Part shown: in pieces, positions 17,059-24,393 of the stretch | Layout: each line of letters starts with the position of its first letter | Numbering within the stretch: position 1 is the first letter of the stretch | NCBI GenBank assembly: GCA_002403095.1 | Contig: DHHC01000003.1 | Location: 3,031-67,030 of the forward strand | Source of the DNA: Leptolinea sp. UBA4782 | GTDB lineage: Bacteria; Chloroflexota; Anaerolineae; Anaerolineales; Anaerolineaceae | DNA length: 64,000 nucleotides | Direction: 5' to 3' | Program-made: the position numbers and the translations under genes | The notes under the pieces: model-generated | Database searches by the model: none | What the model saw: only the letters and a program-made list of their open reading frames with translations | Told to the model about the DNA's origin: nothing

Positions 17059-18183
17059 ATGAGCAAATTCAATGCTTTTTGCATGCTGCTTTTGCTTGCC
17101 CTGACAGCCTGTATACCGCCAGAATCGCAAGCAGCAACATCCCAAGACAAAGAACCGCTTGTGACCGCGGAAGCAACATCCCAAGAATTTGAACCAGTCA
17201 TGACAGCAGAAATCACAACACAAAGCACTCCGGATCCCAACCCCAATCCTCCAAAAAGGCGGGTCATCATCGATACGGATATGGCAGTTGATGACTGGTT
17301 CGCCATCCTGTACCTTTTGCAAAAACCCGATGTTGATGTGCTGGCTATTACCGTCACCGGAACAGGGGAAGCTCACTGTGATCCCGGTGTGAAAAATGCG
17401 CTCGGTCTGGTGAAACTGGCAGATCACGCCCCCATCCCAACAGCCTGCGGGTTAGAGGTTCCCCTCAGGGGAGCCAATGTCTTTCCAGACTCCTTCCGTG
17501 ATTCGGTAGACAGCATGCTGGGTTTGCAGCTGCCCAATGGGATTAATCCTTCATCAACACTAGAGGCAGTTACCCTGATAGCTGAGATACTACAAAGCAA
17601 TTCGCAGCCGGTGGATATCCTGGTTCTTGGTCCACAGACCAACCTTGCGGAATTCGTCACCAAGTATCCTGAGCTGAAAACCAGGGTCGGCAAAATTTAT
17701 CTTATGGGCGGCGCAGTCAATGTTGGAGGTAATGTGGCCAGCTGGATCGAGGGCAACGCCAAAGCTGAGTGGAATATATTCATTGACCCGTATGCCGCCA
17801 ACCTGGCTTTTTCTTCGGGGATCCCCATAGTGATGGTCGGTCTCGATGCCACCAACCAGTGTCCACTGACGATGGATTTTTACAACCGTATCAAATCCAA
17901 CGCAGGAACACCGGAAGTCAGGTTTGTGCGCGATGTCCTGGGACAAATGCAGTCATTTATTGAAAGCGGCCGATGGTACTTCTGGGATCCGATGGCGGCT
18001 GCCATCATGCTGGATGAAAGCCTGGCAAATTTCGAAGAGCAGCCAATTTACGTCATGGAAGAGCCTGGTAAAGAACTCGGTGCAACTATTGTATTCCCCG
18101 GAGCCCCGCTTATCAAGGTGGCTGTCAGCGCTGATGGCGAACGCTTCTCCCAGGATTTCATCCAGACCTTGAACAACCAGTAG
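17059..18183 (+). CDS. Nucleoside hydrolase-like lipoprotein
   Basis: A 374-aa protein with a lipoprotein signal peptide (MSKFNAFCMLLLLALTAC, lipid Cys at 18), a 50-aa low-complexity linker containing two similar segments around ATSQ...EP, then an inosine-uridine nucleoside hydrolase domain. IIDTDMAVDDWFAI (about residues 72-85) is the calcium-binding DTDxxxDD motif, VDILVLGPQTNLA follows at about 186, and NIFIDPYAANLA with the distal Asp at about 241. The usual Gly after DTD-P is changed (DTDMAVDD). It would cleave ribonucleosides or similar N-glycosides outside the membrane. It follows the acnX operon by 40 bp with its own GAGGGAG site. Confidence 0.85.
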   Translation: MSKFNAFCMLLLLALTACIPPESQAATSQDKEPLVTAEATSQEFEPVMTAEITTQSTPDPNPNPPKRRVIIDTDMAVDDWFAILYLLQKPDVDVLAITVTGTGEAHCDPGVKNALGLVKLADHAPIPTACGLEVPLRGANVFPDSFRDSVDSMLGLQLPNGINPSSTLEAVTLIAEILQSNSQPVDILVLGPQTNLAEFVTKYPELKTRVGKIYLMGGAVNVGGNVASWIEGNAKAEWNIFIDPYAANLAFSSGIPIVMVGLDATNQCPLTMDFYNRIKSNAGTPEVRFVRDVLGQMQSFIESGRWYFWDPMAAAIMLDESLANFEEQPIYVMEEPGKELGATIVFPGAPLIKVAVSADGERFSQDFIQTLNNQ

Positions 18184-18335
18184 GAACCCCGTGTGCTAAT
18201 TCGGAGAAAAACCGGCTTTCGATGGTGATTTTTCTAATTACAGAGTAACTCGATTAACCGTGATAGTTTCGCCGTGCCCCCTGGCATGCTCCCTGAAAAA
18301 GCCATTGGACGATGGGTTACATTCAACAAGTATAG

Positions 18336-18374
18336 AAAAGAGGCTGCCCCTTACTTTTGGGACAGCCTCTTTTT
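18336..18374. terminator. Bidirectional terminator
   Basis: AAAAGAGGCTG(C/T)CCC-type stem of about 15 bp with one wobble, an 8-base loop, a T-run on the right and an A-run on the left. It separates the nucleoside hydrolase from the convergent membrane protein gene. Confidence 0.8.
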
Positions 18375-18392
18375 GCTCAACCGAAAAATGGA

Positions 18393-19280
18393 TCACAGGC
18401 ATTCGCCCAGATCGCATTTTTGATTGTTATTGCTGTCAGTGTACTTATGGCAGCGCCCCGGGAATGAGCAGCCGCGCGGGCACCGTACCACGCAACTCGC
18501 CTGCTCCTGCACCACCTGGGCGGCAGTTGGTACAGGGGTTGAGGTTGAAACCGCCACGGTTTCCTGCGTGGCTGCAGCTTGTGTCTCCTGGTTGACTTCG
18601 ATTGTCTCCTCCACCTCTGCGGGTGAATCGGTCAGTTCATTTTCTGGCTCTGGGACTTCTTCAGCCAGCACATCTGAGTTCAAGGCAGTATCATTTTCCC
18701 CGCCAATCCGGCTTAACCCATCAACAGCCCTGGTCAGGGCAACTGCACCAGCCGCCCCGAGAATTCCAGCCGTCTTCAAGAAATCGCGCCGAGGCATCGC
18801 TTCTTGTGAAATGGAAACAGGTACGGGTTGGAATTCCTGTTTTCTGGCAGGAGAAAACATCCTGCGTGCGGTTGTTACAATCCACTGCCGGTGAAGCACC
18901 AGTTTTACCGCCAGCATCACCAGCGCTTCAATTGAGACCGTGATATGGACAGCCAGCCAGGCCTGGTAGGTATTCAAAGGCAGGTTTGTCCAGGTTGAGA
19001 TAACCAATCCTGTGATGATGATACCCAAAAAACCCAAACCCAATAAACCATCCAGAATCAAATACCAGCGCGAACGGCTGGTTGCCATGGAGGTAAAATT
19101 TCTGGCAGTCACTTGCAGCCATTTTTTGTGCAGCAGCAGATGAACCAGAGCACCCGCCCCAACCAGGATCCCCAGCCACTGATGCAAGGCAAGGCCGGTT
19201 GTGTCCTGCTGGAAGGCTAACATAAATCCCACCCCCAAGGTTGCATCCAATATCCAGTAATGCTTTTGTTTTTTATTCAT
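18393..19280 (-). CDS. DUF4405-like heme-b membrane protein with internal Tat motif and Cys-rich end
   Basis: A 295-aa protein in three parts. Residues 10-130 form four membrane helices with histidines near their ends (H33, H47, H112, H130), as in DUF4405/cytochrome-b-like proteins. Residues 163-183 read PRRDFLKTAGILGAAGAVAL, a twin-arginine motif followed by a hydrophobic segment. The rest is a Thr/Glu-rich linker and a C-terminal domain with CVVRCPRGCSFPGRC, then DSNNNQKCDLGE, which fits an EF-hand-type calcium loop. I infer four Sec-inserted helices and a Tat-exported, metal-binding tail, like the Sec/Tat split in actinobacterial Rieske QcrA. A role in membrane electron transfer is likely, partner unknown. 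Confidence 0.65.
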   Translation of the reverse strand: MNKKQKHYWILDATLGVGFMLAFQQDTTGLALHQWLGILVGAGALVHLLLHKKWLQVTARNFTSMATSRSRWYLILDGLLGLGFLGIIITGLVISTWTNLPLNTYQAWLAVHITVSIEALVMLAVKLVLHRQWIVTTARRMFSPARKQEFQPVPVSISQEAMPRRDFLKTAGILGAAGAVALTRAVDGLSRIGGENDTALNSDVLAEEVPEPENELTDSPAEVEETIEVNQETQAAATQETVAVSTSTPVPTAAQVVQEQASCVVRCPRGCSFPGRCHKYTDSNNNQKCDLGECL

Positions 19281-19406
19281 GTATTTCTCCTTACCAGTAA
19301 TTAACCTATCTCGCGCTCATGGACCTATCCATGACCTGTACCGGAGTTTAACTTCAGGAGACATTCTGCTGGTTTAGAAATGGTATATTACACAGCCAGG
19401 ATTACC

Positions 19407-19455
19407 TTGACACATGGTGGGGATGAAGTAAAATCATATTCGGTATTTTGAATAT
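19407..19455 (+). promoter_or_regulatory. arsR1 promoter with ArsR-type operator
   Basis: TTGACA (19407-19412), 16 bp, then TAAAAT (19429-19434) make a strong sigma-A-type promoter. The expected start point lies inside the inverted repeat ATATTC-N8-GAATAT at 19436-19455, directly before ATG 19457. A bound repressor would block initiation. The same repeat recurs at 20161 and, with one change, at 27217. Confidence 0.75.
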
Positions 19456-19456
19456 T

Positions 19457-19879
19457 ATGGCCGCCATAAAAGCACAAAGACACCCATACGAAGAGCCAGC
19501 CAGCTTCTTTAAGCTGCTGGCACATCCCGCCCGCCTGGCAATACTGGAAACCCTGCGCAATGGTGAAGAATGTGTTTGCCACATGGAAGCCACCCTGGGA
19601 TACCGCCAGGCATACCTCTCGCAGCAGCTGGCAGTGCTGCGCGAGGCAGGCATCATCCAGGACCGCAGGGACGGCTGGAATATATTCTACCGGGTAATGA
19701 AACCGGAGATCTACCAGGTGCTGGATGCGATGTATTCTGCCGAGGGTGGAGAAAAACCAGGTTCTCATGGACACAACAACACCCCCGGCTGCCCCTGTCC
19801 GAAATGTAATTCACAAACAGCGGATGCTGCCGAAAACAGGCACCCAACGACAATACACACAAATGGAGGAATTTCATGA
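19457..19879 (+). CDS. arsR: ArsR-family metalloregulator
   Basis: A 140-aa winged-helix repressor. The recognition helix region is YRQAYLSQQLAVLREAGII (about 51-69). The metalloid-binding motif is CVCH (about residue 38), placed in helix alpha-3 as in classic As(III) ArsR. A second Cys-rich segment, GCPCPKCN, sits in the C-terminal tail. I took ATG 19457 as the start; a TTG at 19448 would lie inside the operator. No Shine-Dalgarno is seen, so a short or leaderless mRNA is likely. Its stop overlaps the ATG of the selenoprotein (ATGA). It probably represses its own operon and the permease via the shared operator. Confidence 0.88.
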   Translation: MAAIKAQRHPYEEPASFFKLLAHPARLAILETLRNGEECVCHMEATLGYRQAYLSQQLAVLREAGIIQDRRDGWNIFYRVMKPEIYQVLDAMYSAEGGEKPGSHGHNNTPGCPCPKCNSQTADAAENRHPTTIHTNGGIS

Positions 19880-20115
19880 TCTACATCAAAGTTCTTGGCA
19901 GAGGTTGAACAAACTGCCGCAGGCTGGATGCCTTAGCACATAAAGTTGTGGATGACCTGCAGATCGAAGCAGAGTTTGAAAAAGTGACCGATATGGGCGA
20001 GATCATGAAATACCCTATCCTGTCCACCCCCGGCCTGGTGGTCAATGAGAAGGTGGTCTGCTCCGGCAGGATCCCTTCCGAAGAAGAAATCGCCGCCTGG
20101 CTACAGCAAGCCTGA
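19876..20115 (+). CDS. Thioredoxin-like selenoprotein (redox-active disulfide protein type)
   Basis: A 79-aa frame with one in-frame TGA at 19906-19908. Read with selenocysteine it is MIYIKVLGRG-U-TNCRRLD..., which matches the small thioredoxin-fold family TIGR00412 (G-C-x-N-C) with the first active-site Cys replaced by Sec (U11-x-x-C14). The rest fits too: EKVTDMGEIMKYPILSTPGLVVN and a final amphipathic helix EEEIAAWL. AAATGGAGGA gives a good ribosome binding site and the ATG overlaps the arsR stop. A stem-loop with an exposed loop lies 17-21 nt after the UGA, as in E. coli fdhF. It probably acts as a dithiol/selenol reductase. The partners ArsR and a COG0701 permease suggest metalloid chemistry. 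Standard gene calling would miss it. Confidence 0.85.
19915..19938 (+). promoter_or_regulatory. Candidate bacterial SECIS element
   Basis: UGC...GCA outer pairs and a perfect AGGC/GCCU inner stem close the 5-base loop UGGAU, 17-21 nt after the UGA. Distance and loop size match the SelB-binding hairpin of E. coli formate dehydrogenase H. Judged by eye. Confidence 0.55.
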
Positions 20116-20122
20116 ATGAATA

Positions 20123-20146
20123 CAGGCAGCATTTTCATGCTGCCTG
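20123..20146 (+). terminator. Hairpin after the selenoprotein gene
   Basis: CAGGCAGCAT / ATGCTGCCTG, a perfect 10-bp stem with a 4-base loop, followed by an AT-rich stretch. It probably ends or attenuates the arsR-selenoprotein transcript, leaving the permease to its own operator site. Confidence 0.65.
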
Positions 20147-20160
20147 ATATTTTATATCAA

Positions 20161-20184
20161 TAATATTCGCTTTTATGAATATTA
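20161..20184 (+). promoter_or_regulatory. ArsR-type operator before the permease
   Basis: TAATATTC-N8-GAATATTA is a perfect 8-bp inverted repeat, identical in its core and spacing to the repeat at the arsR1 promoter. It lies 16 bp upstream of the permease ATG. No clear -35/-10 pair was found around it. Confidence 0.7.
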
Positions 20185-20200
20185 ATAAAACTAATACTGG

Positions 20201-21544
20201 ATGTTTATGGACGCAATTCTAAATTTCCTTGCTGGTTTGCTCACATCTGGATTGACAGGCCTGCTGGACTACCTGGCTGCCCACGTATTGCTATGCCTGG
20301 TCCCAGCCTTTATCATCGCCGGTTTTATGAGCAGCATGGTGCCCAAAGAAGCCATTACCCGCTACCTGGGACCAAGAGCATCCAAATGGATCAGCTACCC
20401 CGCTTCTGCCCTGGGAGGGTTCATCCTGGCGGTGTGCTCCTGTACCATCCTGCCCCTGTTTGCCGGCATTTGGAAGCGCGGCGCAGGCCTGGGACCAGCC
20501 ATTACCTTCCTGTTTGTCGGGCCAGCCATTAACATCCTGGCGCTGACCTACACCGGCGCTGCCATTGGGTTTGACATCGCTATTTCCAGGTTGGTTTTAT
20601 CGATCCTGTTCGGCATTGCGATCGGGTTGATCATGGCCTGGATCTTCCGCAAGGAAGAAAGGGAGCGATCAGCCGAGATGGAAGTTAGCGGTGTGTTCGA
20701 CCAGACTGCAGCCGTGAAACCGGCTGTCTGGCTGCTTTTCATTCTCCTGATTGCGGTTCTAATTGTTGGTACCCTGCAAATTGACCTGTTAACCGGGGTC
20801 TTTGCCAGCATCACCCTGCCCTTCAACCCGGCAGGAGGCTTTAGCAGTTTTCTGACCTCCATAAACCTGACCTTTCAGGGGGTGCTGCTTATCTTCATGC
20901 TAGTTATTATCGGGGTCACAGCCTGGAAAGGGTTTGATAAGGTCTTTGACGGTTTTAATCGCTGGACTTATGCTGCCATCCTGCTGATCGGTTTAACCAT
21001 CCTGGTCGCTGCCCCTCATGAAGAGGCAGGTTCATTCGTGATCGGCATCAATGGCCGGCTGATCGGTGAAATCATCCTTCTGGTAGCCATTGCGCTGGTC
21101 GCCAGTCAAAATTTTTCCAAAGACCAACTAGGTGAATGGATCTGGGAGACATGGAAATTCGTCAAGCAAATCTTCCCCCTGTTGATCGTGGGAGTTTTTG
21201 CCGCCGGTGTGGTTAAAGAGGTCATCCCTGAAAGCTGGGTACGCACCGTAGCTGGCAGCAATACCATTGTGGCAAACCTGGTTGGCGTGCTGTTTGGCAT
21301 TTTTATGTACTTCCCCACCCTGGTGGAGGTGCCGGTTGCAAAGATGTTCCTCGACCTGGGTATGGCACGCGGTCCCCTGCTGGCATACCTGCTGGCAGAC
21401 CCGGAACTGTCCCTGCAATCCATCCTCGTATTGAACGGAGTAATGGGCAGGAAAAAGACTGCCTTTTATGTCGGTCTGGTGGCAGTCTTCAGTACCCTGG
21501 CAGGTTACCTGTTCGGATTATTCATGGCTGGAATGCCGGTCTAG
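20201..21544 (+). CDS. COG0701/DUF318 permease (ArsP-like)
   Basis: A 447-aa integral membrane protein with about ten hydrophobic segments. The family signature CSCTILPLFAGIWKRGAGLG (about 89-108) followed by FLFVGPAINILA is clear, and a related motif occurs in the second half (YFPTLVEVPVAKMFLDLG). Members export organic arsenicals (ArsP) or unidentified solutes; the CSC cysteines are thought to matter for thiol-reactive substrates. It is preceded by the ArsR-type operator and follows the arsR-selenoprotein pair by 85 bp. ATG 20201 was taken; ATG 20207 is as good and neither has a clear Shine-Dalgarno. It converges with the hydrogenase genes. Confidence 0.85.
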   Translation: MFMDAILNFLAGLLTSGLTGLLDYLAAHVLLCLVPAFIIAGFMSSMVPKEAITRYLGPRASKWISYPASALGGFILAVCSCTILPLFAGIWKRGAGLGPAITFLFVGPAINILALTYTGAAIGFDIAISRLVLSILFGIAIGLIMAWIFRKEERERSAEMEVSGVFDQTAAVKPAVWLLFILLIAVLIVGTLQIDLLTGVFASITLPFNPAGGFSSFLTSINLTFQGVLLIFMLVIIGVTAWKGFDKVFDGFNRWTYAAILLIGLTILVAAPHEEAGSFVIGINGRLIGEIILLVAIALVASQNFSKDQLGEWIWETWKFVKQIFPLLIVGVFAAGVVKEVIPESWVRTVAGSNTIVANLVGVLFGIFMYFPTLVEVPVAKMFLDLGMARGPLLAYLLADPELSLQSILVLNGVMGRKKTAFYVGLVAVFSTLAGYLFGLFMAGMPV

Positions 21545-21565
21545 CTTTTAACGAAACCTTGCCGC

Positions 21566-22879
21566 TTATTGGGTTGCACAGGCAATGCACGGATCGAAAG
21601 CCCGTACCACCCGGCCGACCGCATTTTCCAGTTCGGTGTTGATTGCGGTTGGCGAGATATAACGCTTGCCGGCAACATTAAGCGCCCGTTCGATGGCGCG
21701 CATGTTGTGCACGGTCGGGATGATGAACTGTGCATCCGCAATCAGACCGTTTTCCACCACATACCGGTGGATTAATGGACCGCGCGGCGCCTCAACCAAT
21801 CCATATCCAATCCCATCCCTGGGGGTGTAACCGACCTTTGGGTCCATGTAATTGAGGTCTTCCGAAAGCATTTCAATGCAGCGTTCCATGGCATACACCA
21901 GCTCGATCCCCCGGCACAGGTCAAACAACATGATGGGATGTGCCGGCTTGCCGAAACTGCTGGTAAATCGTTTCAGGTACTTATCTGCCCTGGGTGTACC
22001 CAGGTTTTCAGCCAGGTTGATGCGCGCCAGGCTGTTTGCCCGCATAATCTGACCCTGGTAGGTTGTGGAACCGGCATATGAATACTCGGTCTCGTGGAAT
22101 TCCAGGTAGGTATCAAACTCCGACGGCGCAAAGGACGTCCTTTCCTCACCTTCTGGTCCCATCACCCGCAGTTCACAGCTGTTGAAACGGGGCTTGTTTG
22201 CCTGGGTGGATGCCAGGTAATAAGTCGGCTCATCATCACCCCAGGAGCCGATGCGCTCCACCATCGCCATTGACATAGCCCAATAATCATCAAAAAGCTG
22301 GCAAGCCACTGGCAGCATTTCTTCCAGTTCTTTGATCATCGGGGCAGCAGCCTCGCGGGTAATGCCCCCGCTCACACCTCCGATATGCGCCTTGACCGGG
22401 TGAATGAACTGCCCTCCCGCCAGCGAGATCAGGTCGGTGCCCGTTTTGCGTACCTTCAAAGCGCGCTGGGCGATCGAGAGCTGCTGTTTCTTGCTGGCTT
22501 CGCTCTCATCCATGTGGAATACGCTCTCCACATTTGCCCTGTCGGGCATGGTAAAAATGAAGAGCGAGGTAGCCTGGTTCTGGATCAGCTGACCCAGCAG
22601 CAGCACTTCGCGGATGTCGCATGCCAGCCGCGGCGGGGTGACGCCGTACAGGTCTTCCAGGGCTTTAACGGAGGCAACATGGTGGGCTGTGGAACACACA
22701 CCGCAGATGCGCGGGACAATTACCGGCATTTGCTCTGCAGGGGTGCCCTGCACAAAATGCCTGAACCCGCGCAGTTCGACTGCCTGGAACTGGGATGCCA
22801 GCACATTTCCGGCTTCCACTTCGATCACTACACGGGCATGCCCTTCGATCCGGCTGAGGGGAAAAGTTAGTGTTGTCAT
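21566..22879 (-). CDS. [NiFe] hydrogenase large subunit, group 3-like
   Basis: A 437-aa catalytic subunit. The N-terminal nickel motif is RICGVCSTAHH (about 57-67) and the C-terminal motif is DPCIACATQ at the very end, supplying two Cys each for the Ni-Fe site. Only three residues follow the last Cys, so a C-terminal maturation peptide seems to be absent. The C-terminal Cys is a normal TGC, not Sec. The sequence resembles cytosolic group 3 (Mvh/Frh-type) enzymes. The ATG overlaps the stop of the small subunit (TAATG). No electron-acceptor subunit (diaphorase, Hdr) or Hyp maturation gene is nearby. Confidence 0.9.
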   Translation of the reverse strand: MTTLTFPLSRIEGHARVVIEVEAGNVLASQFQAVELRGFRHFVQGTPAEQMPVIVPRICGVCSTAHHVASVKALEDLYGVTPPRLACDIREVLLLGQLIQNQATSLFIFTMPDRANVESVFHMDESEASKKQQLSIAQRALKVRKTGTDLISLAGGQFIHPVKAHIGGVSGGITREAAAPMIKELEEMLPVACQLFDDYWAMSMAMVERIGSWGDDEPTYYLASTQANKPRFNSCELRVMGPEGEERTSFAPSEFDTYLEFHETEYSYAGSTTYQGQIMRANSLARINLAENLGTPRADKYLKRFTSSFGKPAHPIMLFDLCRGIELVYAMERCIEMLSEDLNYMDPKVGYTPRDGIGYGLVEAPRGPLIHRYVVENGLIADAQFIIPTVHNMRAIERALNVAGKRYISPTAINTELENAVGRVVRAFDPCIACATQ

Positions 22880-23751
22880 TAGAGCACCTTGTTTTTGCTG
22901 CAGGGTTGATGCATTCCCCCTGCATAATCGGAGAACTGGAACAGGAACATGGAAAGCTGGGGAGACCGCAAGGCTTCATTGACCTCCCCGGCGGGGATAT
23001 CGGTCATACGTTCAAACACGCGCTGGATGTTCTCCAGCCAGACGGAAGATTCCTTCTCAATAAATGCGTTGGATGGCCCGCGGCAGCCTACACACGGGTG
23101 CCCAGCCCGGGTGCAGATCGCCCTGCAGCCGCCCCGAGTGGAAGTTCCCACGCACAGGTAGCCCTGGTTGATCAGGCAGATATCCGGCTGCGCTTCACCC
23201 GACTGGAACCCGGTCAGGTGTTTTGGGCGCATGTCGGTCAATTTGCGCCTGCCGCATTCACCGCAAACAATCCCCGACGCTTTGAATTCCTGGTCTGGCT
23301 GCAGGGCTGCCATGAAAAGCTCCGGCGTGGGTGGACAGCCTGGCAGGTACAGGTCAACATCTACAAAGGCATCCACGGGATGGGTTTTTGAAAGCATCTG
23401 CGGCAGGTGCAGCCTTCCGGATTGGGAAAGGAAGACTTCCCGCACCTCATCCCTGTCACCCAGGTTGGTAACCCCGCCGGATATGGCGCAAGTGCCGACA
23501 GCGATAACCTTTTTGACATTCTTTGCTGCCCGCTGCAGGTGATACACATCTTCATTATTCCTAACACCGCCCGATACCAGCAGCACTTCAACATCATGCG
23601 GAACATGGTGGGTAGATATCACCAGAGGCATATACACCAGCCGGAATTTCTCCACCCATTCGCTGGCGTTCAGGAGCGAAACCTCGCAGCCAGCGCATCC
23701 CGAAAGCTGCAGGATGGCAAATTTGGGCAAACCTGATTCCGCATCACTCAT
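22879..23751 (-). CDS. [NiFe] hydrogenase small subunit, group 3-like
   Basis: A 290-aa Fe-S subunit. LSGCAGCEVSLLNA (residues 16-29) provides the first two ligands of the proximal cluster, GTCAISGG (about 97) and LPGCPPTPE (about 154) the others. The C-terminal part has many more cysteines (CGECGRRK, then CVGTSTRGGCRAIC and PCVGCRGP), enough for two further [4Fe-4S] clusters. No Tat signal is present, so the enzyme is cytoplasmic, which fits group 3. It is the first gene of the two-gene minus-strand operon; 171 bp separate it from the divergent rhodanese gene. Confidence 0.9.
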   Translation of the reverse strand: MSDAESGLPKFAILQLSGCAGCEVSLLNASEWVEKFRLVYMPLVISTHHVPHDVEVLLVSGGVRNNEDVYHLQRAAKNVKKVIAVGTCAISGGVTNLGDRDEVREVFLSQSGRLHLPQMLSKTHPVDAFVDVDLYLPGCPPTPELFMAALQPDQEFKASGIVCGECGRRKLTDMRPKHLTGFQSGEAQPDICLINQGYLCVGTSTRGGCRAICTRAGHPCVGCRGPSNAFIEKESSVWLENIQRVFERMTDIPAGEVNEALRSPQLSMFLFQFSDYAGGMHQPCSKNKVL

Positions 23752-23922
23752 TTATAGCTCCTCAAACTCTTTTTACCGCGATTATGAACCTGCCCTTGCT
23801 GTCGTCTTTGGCTAAGAATGATTGTACACCAGCACAGCCGGCTATGTCTTACAGGCACTGGAAATCCAAAACGTTTAATGTTTTAATATGGTTCGATACA
23901 CACCGGTAGGAAAAGGAACAAA

Positions 23923-24381
23923 ATGGGTAACAAGAAAACTTCCGCAGTCCGCAAAAAATCCAATGCCATTCCCTGGCTTATCACAGGTATTATCCTTGTA
24001 ATGGTAGCCCTGGGCGCTATTTTCACCCTGGATGGAAGTAAAACCCCCGAAGCCGTCAATGAAAACCCACCATCTGTTGTATCGGGCGAAGAAGCCTACC
24101 AGTTACGCCAGGAAGGCGCTTTTATGCTGGATGTACGCCGGCTGGATGAATGGGAACAGGGCCACATTCCAGGAGCAACATTGATCACACTGGATGAGCT
24201 AAGCACCCGTTTAGACGAAGTCCCCCGGGACCAACCTGTCGTGGTGGTTTGCCGCAGCGGAAACCGCAGCGCGCAGGGCAGGGACATCCTGCTAGAGGCA
24301 GGATTCACGCAGGTAACCAGCATGGATGGCGGGATGATTAGCTGGCAGGCGCTGGAATACGAAACCATAACGGGGAAATAA
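23923..24381 (+). CDS. Membrane-anchored rhodanese-like protein
   Basis: A 152-aa protein with a basic N-terminus, one membrane helix (about 15-37) and an extracytoplasmic rhodanese domain. LDVRRLDEWEQGHIPGA (about 67-83) and the active-site loop CRSGNRSAQG (catalytic Cys about 109) are complete. Such proteins transfer sulfane sulfur to thiols. It is divergent from the hydrogenase operon and converges with the radical SAM gene after 12 bp. AGGAAAAGGAACAAA precedes the ATG. Confidence 0.88.
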   Translation: MGNKKTSAVRKKSNAIPWLITGIILVMVALGAIFTLDGSKTPEAVNENPPSVVSGEEAYQLRQEGAFMLDVRRLDEWEQGHIPGATLITLDELSTRLDEVPRDQPVVVVCRSGNRSAQGRDILLEAGFTQVTSMDGGMISWQALEYETITGK

Positions 24382-24393
24382 CAAGCCTGGCTG

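Noticed and set aside
18260..18595. Plus-strand gene of 111 aa after the nucleoside hydrolase
   Set aside because: It crosses a clear terminator and overlaps the C-terminal Cys-rich part of the minus-strand membrane protein.
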